Shown piece by piece: positions 12,039 to 22,602 of a stretch of 64,000 nt of DNA. The DNA is from Microdochium bolleyi (lineage: Eukaryota > Ascomycota > Sordariomycetes > Xylariales > Microdochiaceae), in the NCBI GenBank assembly GCA_001566295.1, contig KQ964251.1:1059838-1123837 (forward strand), given 5' to 3'. Each line of letters begins with the position of its first letter. The stretch's first letter is position 1. The notes below the pieces were generated by a model. It was given only the letters and a program-made list of their open reading frames with translations. It did no database searches and was not told the DNA's origin. The position numbers were made by a program, and so were the translations under genes.

Positions 12039-15000
12039 ATGCCTGACTTCCTGAGCTCCTTCTGGGGCTCGGATCTGCCGAAGCGCATGCTGCGGTATGC
12101 GCTCACGCGGCTGGACCTGCTCGACACGGACGCACTGGATACAGACAAGCTCGACTTCACGCTAGGGAGGAATTCTGTCGTCACGTTCCAGGATGTCGGC
12201 ATCAAGCTCGAGGTATGGCGCTTCCTTGGCCCCTGCATGTCACCGCGCCATGCGGATCTCTTTGGATGCGAGACGCAGTCCGGCTGACGATTGGTCACAT
12301 TCTAGAAACTCGAGAAACTTCTCGGTTTGCCACCGACCTTCCGTTTACAAAGAGCCCGCGTGCTGTCGCTGCGAATAACGATACCGGCGGCGATCTACTC
12401 AAGCCCCATCGTAGTCGAGGTCGACGGAGTGCAGATAAAGCTCCATGTCGGCGGCAGCGATACTGGCAAGGACCCTCGGATCACGGATCGGACAAAGTCT
12501 GAGAAGAACAAGAACGAGGAGTTGGTGCCACATGCTATCGATCTGGCCCAGTCGTTCCTCGAGGCACAGCCGGTGACGGAGAAGGCTGAGCTGCAAGCTG
12601 CGCTGGATGCTGAGACACAAGACCTCGGTGCCTCCGTGGCCAGTAGCGAGGATGGCAGCGATGAGGACTCCGCGCTCGGTACCGGCCAGGCCCTCTCGCT
12701 GCCCGCGTTCCTGGCCAACTTCCTCCAGGGCATCGCGGACCGCACGCAGGTCACGATCAAGGGCGTCGTGTTTGAGACGGATGTGCATGTGCCTCTTGAG
12801 CCGAGCTCTACCATGCCCGAGCTTGTCACTTTTCAGCTGGGAATAGACGATATAGATATCGAGGGCGTGACCAACGAAGTACAGGCTTCATCGACTGAGT
12901 CGGACCCGCCCCGGATACTGCCCAAGGAGGGAAAGAGACTGATTGTCCTCAATTCGATCCGGGCGTGTCTGATCTCGGAAGCGAATGCGTTCTCGACCCT
13001 GGCCCGGACGCCATCGATGCAGTCTTCCACATCGGCAACTTCCCCGACCACGACGCGACAACAGTCCTTTTCTCCACAGCCAGCTGCTACTGCATCCTTG
13101 TCAGGTCTACCTGGTGGGCATCTCGAGGATTCTACAGAGCTGAATCAGACTCGATATTTCGCCATGATGGACAGCGAGGACGCATTCAACATACCGTATG
13201 AGCTCGATGACGCCAGCCAGAACTCCGAGCCCGGTGAGCCGACATCACCCCCTCTGACACCAAGAGCGCGCGCGACAGAACTTCCGGCGAGTCCGGTGAA
13301 CGACAGAGTACTCTTGCGCCCATCGCGGTCCAACGTCGAGGTCGCCCCCACGATGTGGGCCTCAGTTGAGTCCAACAGCCGGACAGAGCCGGTCGGACAC
13401 CATTCAGGCCTTTTTGAGCTCGACGGTCGAGCGCCCATGGAGATGGCACCCGCGCGCGAAGAGAGCCTGCCAAACAACATAACGTCAAGTGAGCTCGGCG
13501 AAAGCGATCTCGAACGCTCGCAACTGTTCAGCCACGAAGAGGCCGAGAGCATGTACATGAGTGCGTTTTCCAATGCACACGAATCCCAGGCGCAGTCCAG
13601 ACTCCATCCGTCAACTGGTAGCTCTCCCACGGACTCCGAGTATGCTCGGAGTCATGCGGCCTCAGCTGCCGACGATCTGCCGTTCGATGCGCTTGGCCTG
13701 ACCAGCCCAAGCAATCAGCCTCCTGTCGATGCGACGACTCGCCACAGAAATGAAACAGTACCTTCAAATGGTGCATCAAATCCTGAGAAGCTCATAAGTG
13801 ACAATACAGAGGAGTTGCTGGCATCTGCCTCAAACCGACCGCAAAGTCCAGACGAAGTCGTGACGCCTAGAGGGCCAACACGTTTAGTCAAGGAGCTGGT
13901 GTCGCTCGCCTCCATCGCTATACATGTGCCCTCGAAACACCAAGCAGTCAATCTACCACCTGGTGCTGAGCCCTTCCCGATGTCCGAATCAGCTCGTCAC
14001 AATCTGGATCAATCGATGGCTCCGAACATGCCAGGCGCCTTTTCTGTTTACAAGCCAGCCCCGGCAAGGGAGACCTCACCACATCAGGAGCGTAAAGAGT
14101 TTGCTGCTCCGGTCCCGGGTGATGACAAGATTGAAGTCTCGCTGGCTCCGCTCGTTGTTCGATTTGACCTCTCCACGGGCTTCCTCTTGGCTATGGTAGT
14201 GTCACAGATCATGTCAGCGTTGAGTACGAAACAAAGCGAACAGAAAACTGCCCGGAGTGACGACGAAAAGCCAGCCGTGCCAGCCCTAGAGATGGCCATC
14301 AATATCAAGGAGATATGCGTGCATTTCATGGAGAGTCTTGCTGGTGTGGCAGATACTGCGGAGCGAGCCTTGAGGCCAGCGCAGTCATTGGATACTGATG
14401 CGCTACTGAGCCTCAGACTCCAGAAGCTCAAGGTGAACATGTCTGCTACCGACGGAGGTAGCATCACGTCGGTGGACCTCGCCAAATTTAAGTTCGGCTA
14501 TAGTAACGACGACATAATATCCCTCGATCAGAGCCTCCAGATGCGAGCGTCCGTGCGGGATGCATTCCCTTCCGCAGGTTCGGATGTTTCTCTCAAGATC
14601 ATACAGGCCAAAGGCTCGACTCGTTGCGAAGTCAAGACGCTTCCTGTTCACGTGAAACTCGACCTTCAACGGCTGGACGAAACTTTTAGCTGGTTCGGCG
14701 GCTTGAGCAGCTTCCTTAACATGAGCTCCTCGATGACTTCGAACCACAGCACCCCAAATGCACCGCAGAGTCCCGCGAAGACGGCGAAGAAACCAAGCCG
14801 TGGCGTGCGCTTCGATGCGCCGATCAGAGTGGACGATGTCTCAGCTACTTCTGAGAACAAGGTCAACCTGCGCCTCGGCGGGTTCCATCTGGATCTCATT
14901 GGCAAAGAGTGCAGCTTGGCTCTCGACACGAGCGCGGTCAAGGTCGTTAGCCGCGAGGAGGGCGTTGGCGTGGGCATATCCAAAATCGAAGTCGCCGGCC

Positions 15001-18000
15001 CGATGCTGCGTGGTTCCATGGCATCGCCACCGATCCAGGTCGCGGTCAACAATGCCCGGATAGAGTACCTCGTGACCCCGAAGGATATTGATCTCGAGCG
15101 GCTGCTAGAACTTATCACTCCGTCAAAGTACAAGTTTGACCAGAAGGATGACGAGATCATGGTGGACACATTACTCCGACAACGGAGGAAAGGTGCTGTC
15201 CTGCGACTGAATGTCGACGATGTGCAGGTGGAAGTCTCGAATCTTCCGTTACTTCATGTCCTGCCTGGACTTGGAGAAGAGGTTGCGCGGCTTTCTTCAG
15301 TCACCAAATATCTCCCCGAGGACGACCGGCCAGGTATCCTCACGCTCGGGCTCCTCCGGAATATCGATGTCAGTGTCGATATTGGTGGAAAGTTTGGCTC
15401 CCTTCAAACCTCACTAAAGGACCTCGAGGTTGGTCATATATCCGTCCCGTCCTTGGTGGCCCTCGGCATCAGCTCTGTCTCGGTGCGGCGCAATCACAAA
15501 GAGGAGCTCATCGGTAATGCCATCTCCTCCCAATCCAGCTACGGCCCGGTCATCACCATGCGGATCATCGCCGACGAGATGGAGCCGGTCATACGACTGC
15601 GGATGCGACACATCAACGTAGAGTACCGTGTGCCGACCATCATGGATATGCTAGGCCTCGGAGAAGAGACAACGCCGCAGGAGTTTGAGGCGTTGCTTGC
15701 TTCGTCAGTGGCAAACCTGGGCGAGCAAGCCCATGCAACAATCGCCGGCAAGAAGCCTGTCCCTGCCAGCAAGACTGACAAAGGGAAGAAGAAAGACGCA
15801 AAGTCTACCAGAGTCGACATCGCGTTCCGTGACTGCCTGATCGGGCTGAACCCGCTGAACAAGTCTTCGAAGTTGGTTGTGGCTCTAACTGATGCACAGC
15901 TTCAGGTTGCATTATCAAGCGGCGACGATGCGCAGATCCTTACAAATCTCAACAAGTCTTCGTTGCTCCTGATCGACGATGTCGCTCTACTCGAAAACCC
16001 ACAAAGCTCGAGCTCAAGACGCAGATCGTCCAACTCGTCAACACCCCAGATCGTGGAATTGTGCCGAAAGGGGTTCGTAGACATCTGCTACTTGTCTTCC
16101 GCAAAAGTGACTGTTCAGATCGGCACAAATCGTCGTGACGGCAACAAATTCATTGACATAGAGGTTCGTGATGACTTGCTGGTCCTGGAGACGTGCGCGG
16201 ACTCGACGCAGACTCTGATCGCACTCGCCAATGCTTTGGCACCACCCACGCCACCCAGCAAGGAGACGAAATATAGAACGAAGGTGGTGCCTGTGCAGGA
16301 CCTGCTCGCTTCCATCTCTGCAGATGCATTTGGCCAAGCCGAGGGCGAGTATGACTTTGACGACGACTTTGGTCTGGCACAAGAGCTGGGAGGAGAGAGC
16401 GATGAGGCGCTCGACTCTGAGTTCTCCAGCCAGTCTAGTCCGCTCGACGTCGACTCTCACTACTACGAGGAGCCGGACCTCGATGCGTCCCTGCCCAGAC
16501 CCGAGGATTCTTACATGTCCGGCGAGACCGCTTCGCGCGACACACAGGACGGCGTACTGCTCACGAATTTCAGCAGCCAACCTGACGATATGGTGGACGA
16601 CGATGAAGATCTGGTCATACATGAGAACTATTTCGGACAGGGCTCAGTGATCCAGGGTACTGCGCACAGGTGGAACTCGGCAAAGAACGAGTACGACGAA
16701 GCAAACAACGAGAAGGCCGAGCGCAGTCCCGTCTCGGTGCGTGTCCGCGAAGTGCACATCATTTGGAATCTCTTTGATGGCTACGACTGGAGTCATACGC
16801 GCGATGTCATCTCTGAGGCCGTCGCGGGTATCGAGGCCAAGGCGTATGAGCGCGAGGCTGGGCGTGACCGACCGCGCCTGGCTGGCGAGCCTGAGATCTC
16901 AGAGGAGGAGACCGTCATCGGGGACTTTCTCTTTAATTCCATCTACATCGGCATTCCAGCCAACCGCGATCCGAGAGAGCTTGCTGCCGCGATCAATCAG
17001 GAACTGAACGACAACGCTACGGAGACCGAGTCGGTCGCAACTACCGCCATGACGGCCACTCCCAGCCGGCAGGGAAGTGCGCAGAGGAGGAAGAGGCTCA
17101 AGCTCAACCGCAGCAAGAGACACAAGATCACTTTCGAGCTACAGGGTATTGATGTGGACCTGCTCACATTCCCTCCAGGCTCTGGCGAAACGCAGAGCTC
17201 GATTGACGTGCGCATTCGAGACATCAACGTATTCGATCACGTGCCGACCTCGACCTGGAAGAAGTTTTTGACATATGACCAGGATGCTGGTGAGCGCGAG
17301 ATGGGCACGAGCATGGCGCATCTCGAAATCTTGACTGTCAAGCCCCTGCCAGAGCTTGGCGCTTCCGAGTTTGTGATCAAGGCAACCTTACTGCCGCTGC
17401 GCCTGCACGTAGACCAAGACGCTCTCGACTTCATCACGCGCTTCTTCGAGTTCAAGGACGAATCTGCACCAGTGCACTCGTCGCCGAGCGACATCCCGTT
17501 CGTGCAGCGAGCCGAGATAAATTCGATCCCGGTGAATCTCGACTTCAAGCCAAAGCGTGTCGACTACACGGGTCTTCGATCAGGCAGGACGACCGAGTTC
17601 ATGAATTTCATTGTGCTTGACGCAGCTCATATGGTGCTGCGTCATACCATCATCTACGGAGTTCGCGGGTTCGACAGACTCGGGGAGACTCTCAACGACA
17701 TCTGGATGCCGGATGTTAGACGTAACCAGCTTCCAGGGATCCTCGCGGGTCTTGCGCCCATTCGATCGATCGTGAACGTGGGCAGCGGCTTCAGGAACCT
17801 TATTGAAATCCCTATCAAGGAGTACCAGAAAGACGGCCGCATCGTCCGCAGCATCGGCAAGGGTGCTGCCGCCTTCGCCAAGACAACCGGGACGGAGATC
17901 GTCAAGCTTGGTGCCAAGCTCGCCGTCGGCACGCAGTATGCGCTCCAAGGTGCCGAAGGAATCCTGGCTAAGCAGCCAGAGTCCTCGCGAGACCAGCAGA

Positions 18001-18465
18001 CTGGTTGGGACGACCTCGTCCATGCAGACGACTTCGACGCGCAGGACGATGAGGCTACCAAGCAGATCAGCCTGTATGCCGACCAGCCGACCGGTGTCGT
18101 GCAGGGCCTGCGCGGTGCGTACTCGAGCCTGCGGCGAGACCTCAACGTCGCACGGGACGCCATCATCGCGGTGCCCGGCGAGGTCATGGAGAGCCATAAC
18201 GCGCAAGGCGCCGCGCGGGCGGTGCTGCGGAGGGCGCCGACCATCATCTTCAGGCCGCTCATCGGATCGACAAAGGCTATTGGGCAGACGCTCATGGGTG
18301 CGACGAATTCGCTGGATCCACAGAACAGGCGGCGAGCGGATGAGGTACGTTCATTCATTGTCCGGCACTTACTTCCTTCCTTTGTCTTCGCCTTTCCACA
18401 TGATGCTGGTAATATATGTGCTAACTCTGGTGGTATCGGTTCTACAGAAATACAAGCGACACTGA
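12039..18465 (+). CDS. ATG2: Autophagy-related protein 2 (Atg2)
   Basis: Large peripheral membrane protein that bridges the ER and the growing phagophore and transfers lipid with Atg18 and Atg9. 2076 residues, in the range for filamentous fungi and longer than yeast Atg2 (about 1590). Exons 12039-12212, 12306-18344 and 18448-18465; the last codes for only five residues (KYKRH) after a GTACGT...CTACAG intron with a GCTAAC branch point. The N-terminal chorein-type region is clear: LLDTDALDTDKLDFTLGRNS, then VGIKLE spliced to KLEKLLGLPP, then IYSSPIVVEVDGVQIKL. The middle is long, acidic and Ser/Pro-rich, typical of disordered Atg2 inserts. The C-terminal ATG_C region is seen in GFDRLGETLNDIW, RSIVNVGSGFRNL and NVARDAIIAVPGEVMES. 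Start: ATG at 12039, matching the conserved N-terminus. Confidence 0.97.
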
Positions 18466-19577
18466 GCTTTGCCTCCACAGCTACGGGATCCTAAGAGTCT
18501 TTCTTTGAGTACAACGACATGACAGTGTCTTGTGGCGATGATCGGGCACTCGCCTTGTGAAGGCGCTCTGTTGGACTGTGATGACTTTTTTTAAGGTGGT
18601 GAAATCCACAATGAACTCATATGAGAGCGTGTTTTCCCATCTTCTCCTCTCCTTTGTTTTAACAATCACGACATCCACACATGAATTGAACCGCGCAAAG
18701 CAAGCACCTCAAAGTTTCTGTTCATTTTGGAAGATTCCCCTTTTTGGGTCATTCTCTTGGATCTTGGGGCGGTCTCTGTTTTTTTCCTCCCATCATTGCG
18801 TTGCGTGCGGGACTTGAAAGATGATACAGATACTCCATCATGCTAGAATGCTTTCCTCAATATACATATTTGCATACACGCTCATCAACAACGTCGGCCT
18901 CGGATCTCATGTCTACTGCTTGTGTCGTTGCATCCTCACCAGACAGTGATCGTATACGGATCTTCGTGAAACACGGTCAGAGCACCTGAAGAGTAGAACT
19001 CGGGTATCATGGAGTGCTCAACAGCGGACATGTCTTTTGTGCCTGTGCTCGATTCGTCGAGAGATCACTGGACGTTGTTGTAGTTGGCTAAGAAAACTTC
19101 AGCTGGTCCTGAACCATGCCAACCAGATTTAGATTGGCATGATAAAAGCTGATATCAGGGTGAAGATGAGGTGAGATAGCTTTTTCGTGGTGCTGTGACC
19201 GGCTCTTCACTCAAACATACTACTGTGAACTCATGTTGTCCCCGATTCTTCTGGCCTGTTCTGACCCATCAACTACAATAATACAGCAATCCTCCGTCGC
19301 GCTCTCAATGAAATATGCACATGCTCTGTGAATTCGCATGTCAACTTTGATTACAACCAACCAGTAATCGCTTCGACTCTGACGACTCAACCTTGGCAAC
19401 ACCCGAAAGCAAATCTCAAGCTCCCAGCAACAACGTGATCTACCATCCCAACGACGGGCGATTTTCAAAAGCGCTCCCAGCAAAGGTGAGTGAGACGCCG
19501 AGACATTAGCTGCCCAATTACCGATACTCACATGATGTGTCTTTTGAAAGCACCGCCCTCGCAGATAAACCCCAACC
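18466..19577. other. Intergenic region, ATG2 to histone H3-like locus
   Basis: A 1.1-kb interval of balanced composition with no supported gene. The 154-codon open frame on the minus strand (19220-19684) overlaps the first exon of the H3-like gene and has no known motif. The segment just upstream of 19578 should carry the H3-like leader; a GTGAGT at about 19486 could be a leader-intron donor. Confidence 0.5.
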
Positions 19578-20187
19578 ATGGCCACAAGCAAGTCTCCCAA
19601 CAGCCGCAGGCTGTCCAACAGCGCCATGGCAAAGCCTACGCTCAAGGCAATACGCCGCCGTGCCCATCTGCTAGGTGAGAGCAATAATCTCTCTTTGCTT
19701 ACAAGATCCGGTCCGAGTTCTTGCTAACGTCGGATGCCGGACTGCCTTTAGCCATCGCTCGTCAGAAAAGCCTCAGATCATACAAGGGCCGCCGCAATCT
19801 TGAAATCGACAAGTCCGTCTTCGCCCGCCTCGCCCGGCGGTCGCTCGCGAGGTGCAGCGTGGCACACAACCAGACAGCAGCGCCGCGGTGGTTCTCGAGA
19901 CCTCGGCGATCGCGACGATCCAGGAGATCGTAGAGGACCACTTGGTGAGGCTATTTGGAGGTGAGTTTCACCGCTGGCTGGGGTTTTTCGCAGTGTAGAC
20001 ACTTGTGGGCTATCTTTCCTTTTTGTTCACACGCTGACCTGTCGGGGAACATCAAGCGGCCAAGATGTGTGCTCGCCATGCTGGCCGTGAGGCCGTTTCT
20101 GTCGCGGACATAAGAGCCATTGACATGGTCTTGGCCTTGACGGGCAACGGAGGACTCGCGCGGGTACGCGTCGGTGGCGATCACTGA
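19578..20187 (+). pseudogene. Divergent histone H3-like gene with an apparent 1-bp frameshift
   Basis: Predicted nucleosomal H3-type histone, 145 residues if one base is restored. Exons 19578-19674, 19752-19960 and 20057-20187, with good splice sites (CTAAC and CTGAC branch points). The frame changes near 19840: upstream codons give SYKGRRNLEIDKSVFARLARR, downstream codons give VAREVQRG. Together these match H3 helices alpha-N and alpha-1 with exact spacing (RRYQKS...KLPFQRLVREIAQ). The alpha-2 region ETSAIATIQEIVEDHLVRLF and then CARHAGREAVSVADI align without gaps to H3 [20 protein letters not shown] and CAIHAKRVTIMPKDI, about 16 of 40 identical. The canonical tail (ARTKQT...) is absent and the RPGT motif before alpha-N is missing. 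Loop 1 is about eight residues longer than in H3. As sequenced, the first frame stops at 19931-19933. It could be a pseudogene, a sequencing error in a live H3 variant, or a decayed CENP-A-like copy. Confidence 0.75.
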
Positions 20188-20663
20188 AGGCTGGGATTTT
20201 TTGGTGTCAAGCAGCGCCTGCGGGCTCGAAGTCTTAGACTGCGTGCGCGGGCCACAAAGACATGGTCTTTCTCTTCCAACTTCTGCTCAGTTGCCCCGCT
20301 GGTATAGTCAGTCATCGAGGAGGGTTCGTGTTGAAACCTGGTGGCGAGCAAAAGGCTACGGCGGTAGTGGTGTGAAGCGTTGAAACTGAGAGCTAGGCGA
20401 CTCTCCTTGGACCAAAGGCTTAGACCGGGAAAGACATTTGCAGTGAAGACTTCCAATCATGGAAATGGTGTCTTTTCTTGATAGGGACACATCGTATGCC
20501 GATTTGTGCGTGCAATGAACAGTCATCAGTTCCATCACCTTTTGAAGGATCCGCCGTTCCTCCAACATGCCAAAAGGCGGCGGCATCAAGCTCTCGCTCG
20601 TCATGGAGCCGGCACATACAATGACCCCCGCCCCCGGAACCATTTGGCACCTGACCCTTTGCG
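20188..20663. other. Intergenic region downstream of the H3-like locus
   Basis: These 476 bp contain no supported gene. An open frame at 20567-20839 (starting MPKGGGIK) overlaps the candidate at 20664 in another frame and could instead be its leader or first exon. Confidence 0.45.
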
Positions 20664-21094
20664 ATGACAGTTCAAATTTCTTTCTCGTCATCTGGATACC
20701 TGGATCCGCGCAGGAGGGCCGACTCGGCAGCCGGAAAGCCTCCACACTGGACACGCATTGTCAGAGGCATGGTGGAAGACCGACGTCTGCACCCCTCAGC
20801 AGCCAGCACCATGACGGTCACGAACAAGGCGATCAGTAGACTCGACACGGAGATCGAGGACTTGTCACGCTACTGTTCGAGCATTAATTGGCCATACAGT
20901 ACCATTTCCGTTGCCAGCTAAGTTGTCCCTACCGAAGTAGCTTTGCTAATTTGGTGGTACAGACGCCAGGATCATGTGCCATCCGTGACGAACGAGTGTG
21001 CAACAAACGAAGAGGACCTTGCGAGGATGGATGAGCTCCTGATCGACCTGCGGTCTCTCGTAGACTCAAGACCTCCGCAGGCTGCAGATAGCTA
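20664..21094 (+). CDS. Possible small gene of unknown function (uncertain model)
   Basis: Weakly supported. A first segment from ATG 20664 reads 84 codons and contains WTRIVRGMVEDRRLHP, then ISRLDTEIEDLSRYCSS and STIS. After a TTTGCTAAT branch-like site and a TACAG acceptor (20962), a second open segment reads NEEDLARMDELLIDLRSLVD and ends at the TAG 21092-21094. I could not find a canonical donor that joins the two in phase; the best alternative is GTTGCC (20909) to an AG at 20968. The middle of the first segment has spaced matches to the H2B histone fold (N, R, T-E, L, Y, then STIS), but the H2B C-terminal helix is missing. Coiled-coil-like helices are another reading. Composition resembles the neighbouring H3-like gene. 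Confidence 0.3.
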
Positions 21095-21598
21095 GCACAA
21101 GGGGCCGTCGCTATTGCTGCCTCCAAGTGAGAATGATGATAGTTTTGGTCGCCCCCGAAGATTGCGACCACGAGGATCTACTTTTTCTAGTTGGTGTCCC
21201 TCCGGCATGATGGTTGGACTCTAGACAATAACTATGGGTCAAGAAAGGATGTCGGGCTTTACTTGCGATACACTCATCCCTGATGAGTTGCACAGTACCT
21301 GGGACCGGGTTCGAGAGGATCTCCCTGTTTCCATCGAGTCCCTGCTCTCGCGCGCCATACTGCGTGAGCTAGATGCGCGCCCTGGCTTGCCCTTGGGAGC
21401 TGGGAGTAGGCGACGCCGAAGTCCTGGGCCACTCTTGTTCGGGCCGGTGTGCGTGGCCAAAGTTTCGGGTACTCTGGCGCGCTGCAACCTCGGTGTGTGA
21501 GGGAGGGAGGCCCATCGCGCTTGCACAGCCCACCACGTTGTTGTTCAACTGGTTTCAACAAGCTTTCCGGAAGCAGTCATTTCGCAAAATTTGGATTT

Positions 21599-21613
21599 GG
21601 GGGGGGGGGGGGG
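21599..21613. repeat. G15 homopolymer
   Basis: Fifteen consecutive G on the + strand in the ATG5 upstream region. Such runs are prone to length error and polymorphism. Confidence 0.9.
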
Positions 21614-21927
21614 TGCTACTGCAGAATTGGCCCATGTTTCTGTACCTTTGTGTAGGTACTGTGCCCATGGATTGCGACAGCTCAGGGCTGATGAGACTGG
21701 GAAGACCATTTTGGCTGCAACGAGCGGAAGATGGCCGAGCGCCCACCACCATCACGGCGCCCGTGCCGTGCCGTGTTGGAGACTGGCTCGGTGCAAGGGT
21801 GTTCTAGGCAAGCGATCAACAGCGAAAACCCCGGATTGCCAGAAGGAGGGAAAGGACATGGATGACTGATTGCCGGCCGGGGTGGTCGGCTGGGGTGGCC
21901 GGCTGGGGTGGGTGGCCATCCTCAAGA

Positions 21928-21990
21928 GGGGAGAGGGGAGAGGGGAGAGGGGAGAGGGGAGAGAAGAGAGCAGAGAAGAGCAGAGAGGAG
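21928..21990. repeat. Purine (GA) repeat tract, unit about 'aggggag'
   Basis: Repeats of aggggag followed by diverged agagcag/agaag units form a nearly pure purine stretch, about 610-670 bp upstream of the ATG5 start codon. The opposite strand is a long pyrimidine tract of the type common in fungal promoters and leaders. Confidence 0.8.
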
Positions 21991-22602
21991 CAAGGACAGG
22001 AAGGAGGACGCGAGGGGGTGTGTGCGAGATTGCGCAGCTGGGTGGAGGACCCGGGCGGCCGGGTCAGGGTCTGGGCTCTTGCGAGGGGGATGTGACAAAG
22101 CCAAATTGACGAGCTGGCCCGGGCGGAGGTTGCCTGCCTGATGCGCGTGACTGGCCCGGTTGGAGGCGAGGGAGGATGGATGGCGACAGGGGGGGTTGGC
22201 TGGCAATCGCGATACAGCACGCAGTGCTGGGCCGTGGCCCGTGTTGGCCCGGCCATGGCCAGGACTCGAGGAGAGATGACCGAGGACTGGCCACAGACAG
22301 GCCACAGACAGGCCTCGTGAGATTTGGGTTTGCGACGGCGGGCTGCTGGGGCTGCCAATCAGACGGCAGAGCAGTGCTGCCTCGGCCAAGGAACCCTACC
22401 GGTGCATCATAGCAGTATCATAGCACCGGCCTGCCGTGCGCCGGCCGTCCGTCCCGCGTCGCGTCTCCACCCGACACGGCCCCGCGCCGCCGACCACGGC
22501 CCCACCGCGCCCTCAGCTGCCCCGTCTCCGTCATCCTCACAACACCCGTCCCGCCTCTTGCTGCCCGCGCCATCGCACTCGCGGCACCGCCCACGCCACG
22601 CC

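Larger units (their letters stand above)
21095..22602. other. Intergenic region upstream of ATG5 with G/GA tracts
   Basis: A 1.5-kb region with no supported gene. It includes a G15 run (21599-21613) and a GA-rich array (21928-21990). The last part, around 22400-22602, is very C-rich and probably the ATG5 leader. The frame of ATG5 exon 1 stays open upstream to 22324, but that extension is low-complexity. Confidence 0.55.
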
